Source: Ramlibacter sp. (GTDB lineage: Bacteria > Pseudomonadota > Gammaproteobacteria > Burkholderiales > Burkholderiaceae_C). From it: a DNA stretch of 64,000 nt. Location: the NCBI GenBank assembly GCA_019635435.1, contig JAHBZM010000001.1:3038001-3102000 (forward strand), written 5' to 3'. This document shows, piece by piece, positions 55,443-64,000 of the stretch. Each line of letters begins with the position of its first letter. Position 1 is the stretch's first letter. The notes beneath the pieces are model-generated. The model saw nothing but the letters and a program-made list of their open reading frames with translations, did not search any database and was not told the origin of the DNA. A program made the translations under genes and the position numbers.

Positions 55443-56401
55443 GACAGGTCCGCCAGTTCACGCACATGGGCTTCCACGCTGCGCGCCAGGGCGTCCAGGT
55501 GGTAGCCGCCTTCAAGGCAGGAGACGATGCGGCCCTTCGCATGGCGCCGGGCCACATCCTTGATGCGCGAGGTGATCCAGGCGTAATCCGCCTCGACCAT
55601 GCCCAGCTGCCCCAGGTCGTCCTCGCGGTGGGCGTCAAAGCCCGCACTCACAAAAATCATTTCAGGCCGGAACGCCTCCAGCCGCGGCATCCACGACGCT
55701 TCGATCATCTCGCGGATGTCCATGCCCCGGGTATAGGCCGGCACCGGCAGGTTGAGCATGTTGGAGGCCGGGTGGTCGGTGCCCGTGTAAGGGTAGAACG
55801 GGTGCTGGAAGATGCCCACCATCAGCACGCGCGGGTCGTTGCTCAGGATGTCCTCGGTGCCGTTGCCGTGGTGCACGTCAAAGTCCACCACCGCGACCCG
55901 CTTGAGCCGGTGGCGCTCCAGGGCGTAGCGCGCCGCAATGGCCACGTTGTTGAAAAAGCAGAAGCCCATGGCCTTGTCGTGGCACGCGTGGTGGCCCGGC
56001 GGGCGCACCGCGCAGAAAGCGTTTTCCAGCTCGCCGGCGAGCACCGCGTCGGTGGCCGCCAGCGCGGCCCCCGCGGCCCGCAGCGAGGCGCTCCAGGTGT
56101 GCACGTTCATGGCGGTGTCGGGATCAATCTGCGCGTGGGTCGGACCGCCCGCGGCGATCTCCTCGGCCAGCATGGCACTGGTGCCCCGCATCGCGGCCAC
56201 ATGCAGGCGGGCGTGCGCCAGTTCGATGTCGGTCAGTGACGCCTCGGGCGCCTCACGCCGGTCAAGCGCATCGCCCACACCCGAGACCAGCAAGCGGTCT
56301 TCAATGGCGTCGAGTCTTTCGGGGCATTCGGGGTGCCCCGCACCCATCTCGTGCTTCCAGCAATCGCGGTGAGTGAAATAACCGGTCTTGTTCACAGTCA
56401 T
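55439..56401 (-). CDS. Histone deacetylase-family (acetoin utilization/polyamine deacetylase-like) protein
   Basis: Zn-dependent deacetylase-family protein of 320 aa. The motifs GHPECPERL (about 22-30), RPPGHHACHDKAMGFCFFNN (catalytic His pair), VDFDVHHGNGTED (metal Asp and His) and VSAGFDAHREDDLG (metal Asp) are complete, so it should be active. Bacterial members deacetylate polyamines, acetoin-related or protein lysine substrates. ATG 56401 is used; upstream in-frame sequence overlaps the divergent moxR. The 36-bp gap to moxR leaves little room for promoters. With a Pat-like acetyltransferase also in the window, a protein-deacetylation role is conceivable but unproven. Confidence 0.9.
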   Translation of the reverse strand: MTVNKTGYFTHRDCWKHEMGAGHPECPERLDAIEDRLLVSGVGDALDRREAPEASLTDIELAHARLHVAAMRGTSAMLAEEIAAGGPTHAQIDPDTAMNVHTWSASLRAAGAALAATDAVLAGELENAFCAVRPPGHHACHDKAMGFCFFNNVAIAARYALERHRLKRVAVVDFDVHHGNGTEDILSNDPRVLMVGIFQHPFYPYTGTDHPASNMLNLPVPAYTRGMDIREMIEASWMPRLEAFRPEMIFVSAGFDAHREDDLGQLGMVEADYAWITSRIKDVARRHAKGRIVSCLEGGYHLDALARSVEAHVRELADLS

Positions 56402-56437
56402 CGTCCATGCCTGCCAATTTTCGGATAACGTCATGCC

Positions 56438-57353
<916 letters not shown>

Positions 57354-57358
<5 letters not shown>

Positions 57359-57452
57359 ACATGCGCCCCCACGCTCGCCACTGCGTATGCTCGCTGCCCC
57401 CCGAGGGGGCCTTCGCCGTCTTGGGGCGGCCCGGCGCCGGCTCATGAACATG
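57354..57452 (+). mobile_element. 79-bp repeat element flanked by a 10-bp direct repeat (CATGAACATG)
   Basis: CATGAACATG at 57354-57363 and again at 57443-57452 flanks a 79-bp GC-rich segment (57364-57442). The segment carries GCGCCCCCA near one end, TTGGGGCGG toward the other and the perfect palindrome GCCCCCCGAGGGGGC in the middle. I know sequences of this type as dispersed repeats in Comamonadaceae. The duplication is the signature of a target-site duplication made on insertion. Confidence 0.75.
57355..57447 (+). CDS. 30-codon mini-ORF created by the repeat insertion at the moxR/DUF58 junction
   Basis: Begins at ATGAACATG (57355), overlapping the moxR stop, reads through the inserted element and stops at TGA 57445-57447, which overlaps the DUF58 ATG at 57444. 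It encodes a 30-residue peptide (Cys/Pro/Arg-rich) that resembles nothing known. It is more likely a coupling device that carries ribosomes across the insert than a functional protein. Only translation signals support it. Confidence 0.3.
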
Positions 57453-58448
57453 ACGTCGGCAGTCCGCTGGATCCACCCGCTGGGGTTTGTCCGCGCGCGG
57501 TTTCGCCAGTGGTGGCAGACCCGGCTGCCGCTGTCGGACACCACCACGTTGACGCAGCGCAATGTCTACATCCTGCCCACGCGGCCGGGGTTCATGCTGG
57601 GCGCTACGCTGCTGGTGCTGCTGGTGGCTTCCATCAACTACCAGCTCAACCTGGGCTATCTGCTGACCTTTCTCCTGGCCGGCAGCGCCGTGGTGGGCAT
57701 GCATGTCTGCCATGCCACGCTGCGCGGCCTGACCATGAATTTGATCCCGCCAGACGCCCAGTTCATGGGGACGGGCGCCACCTTCGGCATCACGCTGGTG
57801 AACGAAAGGCGATCGGTGCGCCACGGCATTGGCCTGGCCGTGCTCGACGAGACGCATGAAGACCACTGGGCCTGGACCGACGTGCCGGCGCAAGGCACGA
57901 GCACCGTGCAGGTGGCCTTTCTGCCGCGCGCCCGCGGCCTGCAGCGCGTGCCCCCGCTCACGGCCGAGACGCGCTTTCCGCTGGGCACATTCCGGGTCTG
58001 GACGGTCTGGCGGCCAGCCGCCGAGGTGCTGGTGTACCCGGCACCCGAGCTGTTCCCGCCCCCCTTGCCGCCGGGTGAGCCCCGCTCGGGCGGCGCGGCC
58101 GCGGCCCGCTCGCAGCCCACCGGCGAGTTTGACGGCGTGCGCGCCTACCGGCGCGGCGACCCGCTCAAGCTGGTGGTCTGGAAAAAGGCCGCCAAGGCCA
58201 TGGCCAGCGGCACCGATGAACTGGTCAGCCGCGACAGCCAGCAGGCCCAGCGCTACGAGCTGTGGCTGGACTTCGCGCAGGCCGGGCTCCTGGACACCGA
58301 AGGCAAGCTGTCACGCCTGTGCGCCTGGGTTCTGCAGGCCGACAAACTTGGCGTGGACTATGGCCTGCGGCTGCCCGGCGTGGAAATCCCGCCGGCCAGC
58401 GGCGAGGCCCACCGCCGTCGCTGCCTGGAGGCACTGGCGCTGTGCTGA
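57444..58448 (+). CDS. DUF58 domain-containing protein
   Basis: Protein of 334 aa with two N-terminal membrane helices (about 48-66 and 70-88) and a DUF58 domain toward the C-terminus (GEFDGVRAYRRGDPLKLVVWKKAAK, about 230-255, is the diagnostic motif). DUF58 proteins partner with MoxR ATPases. The ATG at 57444 lies in the second copy of CATGAACATG; ATG at 57450 and 57387 are alternatives. The insertion moved the gene about 89 bases away from moxR. The gene overlaps the transglutaminase gene start by seven bases. Confidence 0.87.
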   Translation: MNMTSAVRWIHPLGFVRARFRQWWQTRLPLSDTTTLTQRNVYILPTRPGFMLGATLLVLLVASINYQLNLGYLLTFLLAGSAVVGMHVCHATLRGLTMNLIPPDAQFMGTGATFGITLVNERRSVRHGIGLAVLDETHEDHWAWTDVPAQGTSTVQVAFLPRARGLQRVPPLTAETRFPLGTFRVWTVWRPAAEVLVYPAPELFPPPLPPGEPRSGGAAAARSQPTGEFDGVRAYRRGDPLKLVVWKKAAKAMASGTDELVSRDSQQAQRYELWLDFAQAGLLDTEGKLSRLCAWVLQADKLGVDYGLRLPGVEIPPASGEAHRRRCLEALALC

Positions 58449-60472
58449 AGGTCCTGAACGCCCTGCCCCGCGAGGGACGTGACACCCTGTTCCTGCTGGT
58501 GGTGATTGGCTGGGTCGTGCTGCCGCAGGTGCAGAACCTGCCGTGGTGGTGCACCGCGCTGACGGCCGGGGTGCTGCTGTGGCGCGGCTGGCTGGCCTTC
58601 GTCTCGCGGCCGCTGCCCGGCAAGTGGTGGCTGCTGGGCCTGCTGGGCCTGACCATCGGCGCCACGCTGCTGTCCCACCGCACCCTGCTGGGGCGTGATG
58701 CCGGGGTGACCCTGATCGTGGTGCTGCTGGCGCTCAAGACACTGGAGCTGCGCGCGCGGCGTGACGCCTTCGTGATCTTCTTCCTGGGCTTCTTCACGAT
58801 GCTCACCAACTTCTTCTTCTCGCAGTCGCTGCTCACGGCCGCAGCCATGCTGCTGGCGCTGCTGGGGCTGCTCACGGCGCTGGTCAATGCCCACATGCCG
58901 GTGGGCAAGCCGCCGCTGGCCGAGGCCGCCCGCACCGCGGGCTGGATGGCCCTGGTGGGCGCCCCGATCATGGTGGTGCTGTTCCTGCTGTTCCCGCGGC
59001 TGGCGCCGCTGTGGGGCATCCCCAGCGACGCCATGAGCGGGCGCAGCGGGCTCTCATCCACCATGCAGATCGGCAACATCGCCAGCCTGGCGCTGGACGA
59101 GACCATCGCCCTGCGCATCAAGTTCGAGGGCCCGCCGCCGCCGCAGTCCGACCTGTACTTCCGCGGGCCGGTGCTCACGCGCTTTGACGGCCGCGAATGG
59201 CAACCACTGATCAGCCGGCTCGATCCGTCCACCAGCGCGCGCTTCCTGCCACGCCTGCTGGGCCCGCCCAACCTGCGGGTGCAAGGCTCGCCGGTGCGCT
59301 ATGAAGTCACCATGGAGCCGAGCAACCGGCCCTGGCTGATGCTGATGGACGCCGCGCCAGGACCACCCGAGCTGCCGGGCTTCAGCACCCTCATGACCCC
59401 GGAGCTGCAATGGGTGGCCAACCGGCCGGTCACCGACATCGTGCGCTACAAGGCCGAGAGCTACCCCGATTTCAGCTTTGGTCCGTCAACCGCCGCGGCC
59501 CTGCTGCCCGACTACCGCGAGCTGCCCGCCGGCTTCAACCCCCGCACCCTGCAGCTCGCGCAGGACATGCGGCGCGATCCGCGCTACGCCAGCGCCGACG
59601 CCCGCGTGCTGGTGCAGGCCGTGATGGACCGCCTGCGCACCCAGGGCTACAGCTACACGCTGGACCCGGGCGTCTATGGCCGCGAGACCGCCGACGAATT
59701 CTGGTTTGACCGCAAGGAAGGGTTTTGCGAGCACATTGCCTCGGCCTTCGTGGTGCTGATGCGCGCGCTGGACGTGCCCGCGCGCATCGTCACCGGCTAC
59801 CAGGGCGGCGAGCGCAACAATGTCGACGGTTACTGGACACTGCGCCAGAGCGACGCCCACGCCTGGGCCGAGGTCTGGATGGCGAACGCCAGCGGCGCGG
59901 GCAGCTGGGTGCGGGTGGACCCGACATCGGCCGTGGCGCCGGGGCGCACCGGGGCCTTCCTGCGGCTGCGCCCGCCGCAAGGCGTGATGGCCACCGCCAT
60001 CGGGGCCATGAGCCCCACGCTGTCGGCCAGCCTGCGCGCCGCCTGGGAGGCCGTGAACAACCGCTGGAACCAGTGGGTGCTCAACTACACCCAGAGCAAG
60101 CAGCTCGACCTGCTCAAGAACATCGGCTTTGAGTCCCCAAGCTGGGAAGACCTGAGCTACGTGCTGATCGGCATCGTGGTGATCGTGGCCGTGCTGGGCG
60201 CGCTGTGGACCCTCTGGGAGCGCAGCCGGCACGACCCCTGGCTGCGGCTGCTGCAGCGCACGCGCGAACAGTTGCGCAAGGCCGGCCTCGAGGTGCCGGC
60301 CACCGCACCGCCGCGCCAGGTGGCGGCGGCCGTGCGCCAGCACTTTGGCGGCGGCGCTGGCGCGCTGGCCGACTGGCTGCTGCGGCTGGAGAACCTGCGC
60401 TACGCGCGCGACCCGCAGGGCAGCCTGGCGACGCTGCAGCGCGAATTCAAACAAATGGCATGGCCCAAGTGA
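58442..60472 (+). CDS. Transglutaminase-like membrane protein (TgpA type: DUF3488, transglutaminase core, DUF4129)
   Basis: Protein of 676 aa with about six N-terminal helices (DUF3488, 1-200), a periplasmic transglutaminase core and a C-terminal helix with a cytosolic tail (about 570-676, DUF4129-like). The catalytic triad is Cys in KEGFCEH (near 428), His in DAHAWAEVW (near 472) and Asp in VRVDPTS (near 493). Pseudomonas TgpA is essential and membrane-bound with the same plan. The start is a GTG at 58442 overlapping the DUF58 stop. MoxR, DUF58 and TgpA-like genes form a conserved trio. Confidence 0.9.
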   Translation: MLKVLNALPREGRDTLFLLVVIGWVVLPQVQNLPWWCTALTAGVLLWRGWLAFVSRPLPGKWWLLGLLGLTIGATLLSHRTLLGRDAGVTLIVVLLALKTLELRARRDAFVIFFLGFFTMLTNFFFSQSLLTAAAMLLALLGLLTALVNAHMPVGKPPLAEAARTAGWMALVGAPIMVVLFLLFPRLAPLWGIPSDAMSGRSGLSSTMQIGNIASLALDETIALRIKFEGPPPPQSDLYFRGPVLTRFDGREWQPLISRLDPSTSARFLPRLLGPPNLRVQGSPVRYEVTMEPSNRPWLMLMDAAPGPPELPGFSTLMTPELQWVANRPVTDIVRYKAESYPDFSFGPSTAAALLPDYRELPAGFNPRTLQLAQDMRRDPRYASADARVLVQAVMDRLRTQGYSYTLDPGVYGRETADEFWFDRKEGFCEHIASAFVVLMRALDVPARIVTGYQGGERNNVDGYWTLRQSDAHAWAEVWMANASGAGSWVRVDPTSAVAPGRTGAFLRLRPPQGVMATAIGAMSPTLSASLRAAWEAVNNRWNQWVLNYTQSKQLDLLKNIGFESPSWEDLSYVLIGIVVIVAVLGALWTLWERSRHDPWLRLLQRTREQLRKAGLEVPATAPPRQVAAAVRQHFGGGAGALADWLLRLENLRYARDPQGSLATLQREFKQMAWPK

Positions 60473-61581
60473 CTCCTTTTCCCCGTTCCCTCGTTATCGC
60501 TACACTTTTCATAGCAGCCAGTGCCCTGTGCACGGGGACTTCGGCCGCAAAACGTTCCAAAAACCCGCCCCCCCACGGAAACGGGCATGCAAAAAGGGCG
60601 GCCAGCGCGCCGGTGCGCAGCGGCACACCCTATGCCCAGCGCGAGGAGGTGATGCGCTACGCTGACGACCTAGCCCAGCGCCGCGACCTCGACCCCGGCT
60701 GGGTGCGCCGCGCACTGGGCCAGGCGCAGAAGCTGCCGGTGGTGATCAGGCTCATGCAGCCCGCGCCCCGGGGCGTGGCCAAGAACTGGCGCGTCTACCG
60801 CAGCCGCTTCATCGATGCCACACGCATCCATGCCGGCGTGCGCTTCTGGAACGCGAACCGCGAGGCCCTGGAGCGGGCCGAGCGCGAGTACGGCGTGCCG
60901 CCCGAAATCATTGTGGGCATCATTGGCGTGGAGACCCTCTACGGCCAGCAGATGGGCACCTTTCGCGTGATCGACGCGCTGGCCACGCTGGCCTTCGATT
61001 TCCCGTCCAGCCACCCGCGCGCGGCCGAGCGCAGCGAGTTCTTCCGCAATGAACTCGAACAGTTCCTGACGCTGCAAAGCCGCCTCAACGCCGACCCGCT
61101 GCTGCCTTTGGGCAGCTATGCCGGCGCCATGGGCATGCCGCAGTTCATGCCCAGCAGCCGCCTGAAATACGCGGTCGACTTTGATGGCGACGGCAGCATC
61201 GACCTGAGCCACAGCCCGGCGGATGTGATCGGTTCGGTGGCCAGCTATTTCAAGGCCTTCAACTGGCAGCCCGGCATGCCCACGCACTACCCCGTGCGGT
61301 TCGACCCGGCCACGCTGGACATGGACGCGCTCATGGCGCCTGACATCCTGCCCACGTTCAGCGTGGCCAGCTTTACCGCCAGGGGCGCGGTGCTGGAGGG
61401 CCAGGCGCTGCGCCACACCGGCCCGCTGGCCCTGGTGGAATTGCAGAACGGCGACGACGCCCCGCAGTACGTCGCCGGCACCGACAACTTCTATGCCATC
61501 ACCCGCTACAACTGGAGCAGCTACTACGCCATGGCAGTGATCGAGCTGGGCGATGAGATCAAGGCGGCGCTGGGCCGCTGA
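60460..61581 (+). CDS. mltB: Membrane-bound lytic murein transglycosylase B (MltB/Slt35 type)
   Basis: Lytic transglycosylase of 373 aa that cleaves peptidoglycan to 1,6-anhydromuropeptides. The catalytic Glu is in IIGVETLYGQQMGTFRVIDAL (about 150-170); GAMGMPQFMPSSRLKYAVDFDGDGSIDL includes the EF-hand-like calcium loop. A signal peptide (about 1-30) ends near TSAAK and lacks a good lipobox, unlike E. coli MltB. Part of it is encoded by a stretch that resembles the dispersed repeat. ATG 60460 overlaps the transglutaminase end by 13 bases; a GTG at 60469 is possible. Confidence 0.93.
   Translation: MAQVTPFPRSLVIATLFIAASALCTGTSAAKRSKNPPPHGNGHAKRAASAPVRSGTPYAQREEVMRYADDLAQRRDLDPGWVRRALGQAQKLPVVIRLMQPAPRGVAKNWRVYRSRFIDATRIHAGVRFWNANREALERAEREYGVPPEIIVGIIGVETLYGQQMGTFRVIDALATLAFDFPSSHPRAAERSEFFRNELEQFLTLQSRLNADPLLPLGSYAGAMGMPQFMPSSRLKYAVDFDGDGSIDLSHSPADVIGSVASYFKAFNWQPGMPTHYPVRFDPATLDMDALMAPDILPTFSVASFTARGAVLEGQALRHTGPLALVELQNGDDAPQYVAGTDNFYAITRYNWSSYYAMAVIELGDEIKAALGR
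60499..60552 (+). repeat. Possible dispersed repeat copy E, in the mltB signal-peptide region
   Basis: GCTACACTTTTCATAGC followed by a CAG..GCC block and GGGGACTTCGGCC resembles copy B (GCTCCTGTTTTCATAGC and GGACTCCAGCC) in order and spacing. It encodes residues 14-31 of MltB. The match is partial and could be chance. Confidence 0.4.
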
Positions 61582-61676
61582 GCGCCGATGACCTGCGGGG
61601 TCATCGACGGCAAGCTCACGGGCGAATAACTTCCAGAAAGCCGGAATCCCCCGGCTCCCTTTCTGGAGAAATTGCC

Positions 61677-62042
61677 ATGTCAGACCCCGTTGCCATTGCC
61701 AACGCCTACATCACCACCTGGAACGCCACCGACACCCCCCAGCGCGAGGCCGCGCTTGCCAGCCACTGGACCGCCAACGCGAGCTATGTCGATCCGCTGA
61801 TGAGTGCCAGCGACGCCAGGGGCATTTCAGGTTTGGTCAGTGCCGTGCACCAGCGGTTCCCGGGCTTTCGCTTCACGCTGACCGGCACGCCCGATGGCCA
61901 TGGCAACTACGTGCGCCTGAGCTGGTCGCTCGGTCCGGCAGGCGCCGAGCCCCCTGTCAGGGGCAGCGACCTCATCGTGCTGCAGGGCGGGCGGATCAGC
62001 CAGGTGATCGGCTTCATCGACCAGGCGCCAGCGGCCCTCTGA
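61677..62042 (+). CDS. NTF2-like / SnoaL-type protein
   Basis: Small protein of 121 aa with the cone-shaped NTF2-like fold: IANAYITTWNATD at the start, ASHWTANASYVDPLMSASDARG, VSAVHQRFPGFRFTLTGTPD and a final strand VIGFIDQAPA. Similar proteins bind small ligands or act as isomerases; no catalytic set can be named. GGAGAAA lies before the ATG at 61677. It follows mltB after a 95-bp gap without a visible terminator and converges with a DUF4261 gene. Confidence 0.85.
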   Translation: MSDPVAIANAYITTWNATDTPQREAALASHWTANASYVDPLMSASDARGISGLVSAVHQRFPGFRFTLTGTPDGHGNYVRLSWSLGPAGAEPPVRGSDLIVLQGGRISQVIGFIDQAPAAL

Positions 62043-62054
62043 GCCGGCGGCTGC

Positions 62055-62876
62055 CTAGGGATAGGCGATGCGGTACACGGTCTGCCCCGGATTCCAGTAC
62101 GACGGCGCCTTGCGCACCACGATGGACTGCGATGCCGATTCGCCGATGGTGTCGCCGTCCTGAATGACAGGGCCCTTGGTCAGCAGGTAGTTCACCATGC
62201 CGGCCGCCAGCGCAAACAGCGACCGCCCGTCCACCGGCGCGTTCCTGCACTCGATCTCAAGCAGGTCAAACCCCTGCATGCCGCTGGTCGAAATCGCCCA
62301 GCCAGCCAGCGGATCATGGCTCAGCCGGAAGTGAACCCACAGCATGATGGGCAACCGTTCGCGGCTTGCGCTGGCGCCCTGCCTGAGGAAGTCATCGCGC
62401 GACTGCAGGCTTTCGCCCCAGTAGCTGGCGATGGCATTCGCATCCATGAGCGAGGCCATGGCCTGGGTCAGCAGCAGCGCGGCATCCACCTTGCCCAGGG
62501 TGGTTCCCATCAACGTCACGACCAGATGGGCCTTGTGGGGGGTGACCGCCTCGCAGGCCGTTTTCCAATACCAGGCCTGGCGGCAAATGGGGTCCAGCTC
62601 CTGGTTGGGAATCGGGCGGTCCACCAGCATCACGGCCACCGTCCCGCCGCTGACGCGCATCACAAAGGCCTGCGGGTCCTGCGCCGGCACGGCGGTGACC
62701 GGCTGCGCATCCCCCAGCCGGGTGCGCAAGCTGGCGGCGACCTTTTCCGCTGACGGCAGCGCCGGTTCGGCAAGCACCACGAACGCCAGGGCCTGGATCG
62801 AGGCCGGGGCCGGATCGGCGGCATGGGCTCCGGTGGCCAGGGCAAGAAAGACGCACAGCGCGATGACAGATTTCAT
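62055..62876 (-). CDS. DUF4261 domain protein with signal peptide
   Basis: Exported protein of 273 aa that resembles the DUF4261 family. A signal peptide cuts after AHA or AHAA (about 19-20). The body has VMLVDRPIPNQELDPICRQAWYW, HLVVTLMG, YWGESLQSRDDFLR and LPIMLWVHFRLSHD, features shared with other DUF4261 proteins; most of these are cytosolic, so secretion here is unusual. Function unknown. It lies 36 bases downstream of the partial Cys-rich protein gene on the same strand and may be co-transcribed. Confidence 0.7.
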   Translation of the reverse strand: MKSVIALCVFLALATGAHAADPAPASIQALAFVVLAEPALPSAEKVAASLRTRLGDAQPVTAVPAQDPQAFVMRVSGGTVAVMLVDRPIPNQELDPICRQAWYWKTACEAVTPHKAHLVVTLMGTTLGKVDAALLLTQAMASLMDANAIASYWGESLQSRDDFLRQGASASRERLPIMLWVHFRLSHDPLAGWAISTSGMQGFDLLEIECRNAPVDGRSLFALAAGMVNYLLTKGPVIQDGDTIGESASQSIVVRKAPSYWNPGQTVYRIAYP

Positions 62877-62912
62877 CGCTCCGAGTATCCGCGACAAACC
62901 TGCCGGGCCAAT

Positions 62913-64000
62913 TCACGAGCAGGATTGGTTGGGCCGGCACTGTCCCGCATTGCAATGCTCGCTGGACTGGCACAGCGAGCATTGCTGCCGGGTTGCCATG
63001 CCGGGCAGTGACAGCAACTCCTGGTAGGTAAAGCCCAGCGTGGTGAACACCGTTTTGTAGATGGCTGAATTCAGGAGGTTATTGGCGCACAGCCGCCCCG
63101 TCGCAAAGTCTCCGTCATTGAACGTCGCGCTGGAGGTCAGCAATTGGGTCGTGGTGTCATAGTAGGTTTTGCTGTTCCAGAACCAGCCAGCGTAGTGAAG
63201 GTATGTGATCCGGTTCGCCGGAGCGGATGCGGCACTGTAGGTCGCGGCATCGGCCTGGCTGTATGCGTGGCCACCGCCCCCCAGATGGGTGTCCGTGGGC
63301 GCGTAGAAAACCACTGTCGCCACGTAAGGCAGCAAATCCCTGTAGAGCTGCTTCCTGTAGGCCAGGGCACCCGTGGTGCTCAGCGTGGTCAGTTGCTGCG
63401 ACGAGATTCCGGATGAATACATCCCAATCTGGGTGTACAGCGAATAATCCGCAATGATCGTCGCCTGCAGGCTGGCCATTTGCGTCGCGATTCCAGCAAA
63501 TGCCGCTGGCAGACGGTTCTCAAGACTCGATGCGGCTGCGCTTACCGTATTGGGGACCGATCCTCCGTTTGACGCACTCGAAAGATTCATCAGCGCGGTG
63601 ATGGCCACCGGGCCCCAGGGACTGATGTCGCCCAGGCCGGTATTGAAGACGTCCTGGAGCACGTCTGAAATGGATTTCTCGATCACGGCCCCCGTGTTCA
63701 CCGTCACAGGCTGATTCGGCAGGGACAGCTCGAGCACGGCCGCGGAGACGATCGCGTCATTCTGGATGAACAGCGGATTGGTGTAATAAGTGGCGATCGA
63801 GTTGAAAAGCGCGCCGACATCGCCCACGGACTGGATCTCATGCTTGAGCTGCGTCTTGACGGCCTCGAAGTCTGCCGCCGTGCATCCGCAGGCCGCGCTG
63901 AATGACGGCCACGGCAGCGTTCCCCAGTCGATATTGGCGGCGCCGTAGAGTGATCGGATGTTGCCGTTGCTGCCGGGGTAGAGCTGGTTGCTCAGCCACG
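62913..64000 (-). CDS. Unidentified Cys-rich protein, N-terminus off the right edge
   Basis: Open from the right edge to the stop at 62913, at least 362 codons; the start lies outside the window (in-frame sequence continues past a GTG at 63827, reading ...PWPSFSAACGCTAADFEAV...). I do not recognise the family. The visible part is Ser/Thr/Ala-rich with few charges, several short hydrophobic stretches and an ACGC motif early, and ends in a compact Cys cluster (CSLCQSSEHCNAGQC, then a final Cys), which suggests an extracytoplasmic disulfide-rich or metal-binding tail. Composition is less GC-biased than the neighbours. It may be co-transcribed with the DUF4261 gene. Confidence 0.6.
   Translation of the reverse strand, partial: WLSNQLYPGSNGNIRSLYGAANIDWGTLPWPSFSAACGCTAADFEAVKTQLKHEIQSVGDVGALFNSIATYYTNPLFIQNDAIVSAAVLELSLPNQPVTVNTGAVIEKSISDVLQDVFNTGLGDISPWGPVAITALMNLSSASNGGSVPNTVSAAASSLENRLPAAFAGIATQMASLQATIIADYSLYTQIGMYSSGISSQQLTTLSTTGALAYRKQLYRDLLPYVATVVFYAPTDTHLGGGGHAYSQADAATYSAASAPANRITYLHYAGWFWNSKTYYDTTTQLLTSSATFNDGDFATGRLCANNLLNSAIYKTVFTTLGFTYQELLSLPGMATRQQCSLCQSSEHCNAGQCRPNQSCS

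Overview
The window is about 64 kb of GC-rich bacterial chromosome with dense, mostly operonic coding and no rRNA, tRNA, CRISPR array, phage or transposase gene that I can see. Gene content points to an aerobic to microaerobic betaproteobacterium of the Burkholderiales, most likely Comamonadaceae: cbb3 oxidase with FNR-type regulators, two tripartite TRAP transporters, malonyl-CoA genes, ETF with acyl-CoA dehydrogenases, and short repeats of a kind I associate with that family. The genus cannot be named from sequence alone.

Region 1 (1-9.6 kb) looks like a carboxylate-use locus. A GntR/FCD regulator and a 1029-residue FAD/Fe-S 2-hydroxyacid dehydrogenase-type protein run rightward. A serine/alanine-glyoxylate aminotransferase, a TRAP transporter (dctPQM-type) and a crotonase run leftward. 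Two identical 15-bp operators sit inside the -35/-10 spacers of the two divergent promoters.

Region 2 (9.7-29.7 kb) is an oxygen-response island: TauE/SafE-like membrane protein, hemN, fnr, a Pat-like acyl-CoA ligase/acetyltransferase, a second fnr, two response regulators, a PAS histidine kinase, a fatty acid desaturase, a CPA1 antiporter, the cbb3 cluster (ccoI-S-N-O-Q-P-G plus FixH-like and a small membrane protein) and two universal stress proteins. Five FNR-type boxes of the form TTGACC-N3-ATCA(A/G) mark four intergenic or promoter positions. The island makes copper-loaded high-affinity oxidase, supplies heme without oxygen and may remodel membranes and protein acylation at low oxygen.

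Region 3 (29.8-38.8 kb) holds a FadE-like acyl-CoA dehydrogenase, a 982-residue secreted glycine-rich/DUF11 protein that stands alone, and a GntR - malonyl-CoA decarboxylase - malonyl-CoA synthetase operon with a perfect 16-bp palindrome upstream.

Region 4 (39-45.5 kb) has a GbsR/MarR-type regulator with cydAB of the cyanide-insensitive type, then small genes: DUF2867, P-loop kinase, truncated hemoglobin, TfoX-N, SRPBCC and an amidohydrolase lipoprotein.

Region 5 (45.5-56.4 kb) is acyl-CoA oxidation: nitronate monooxygenase-like protein, DmdC-like acyl-CoA dehydrogenase and etfAB leftward; a second TRAP operon rightward with a strong terminator after its binding-protein gene; then MscS, crotonase and histone-deacetylase-like genes leftward.

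Region 6 (56.4-64 kb) is a MoxR - DUF58 - transglutaminase (TgpA-type) - MltB run, an NTF2-like protein, a DUF4261 protein and an unidentified Cys-rich protein cut by the right edge.

The most unusual structure is a set of small repeats that have entered genes: a 79-bp element flanked by a 10-bp direct repeat at the moxR/DUF58 junction, a palindromic insert inside cydA, and a roughly 60-bp repeat family seen in or beside several genes.
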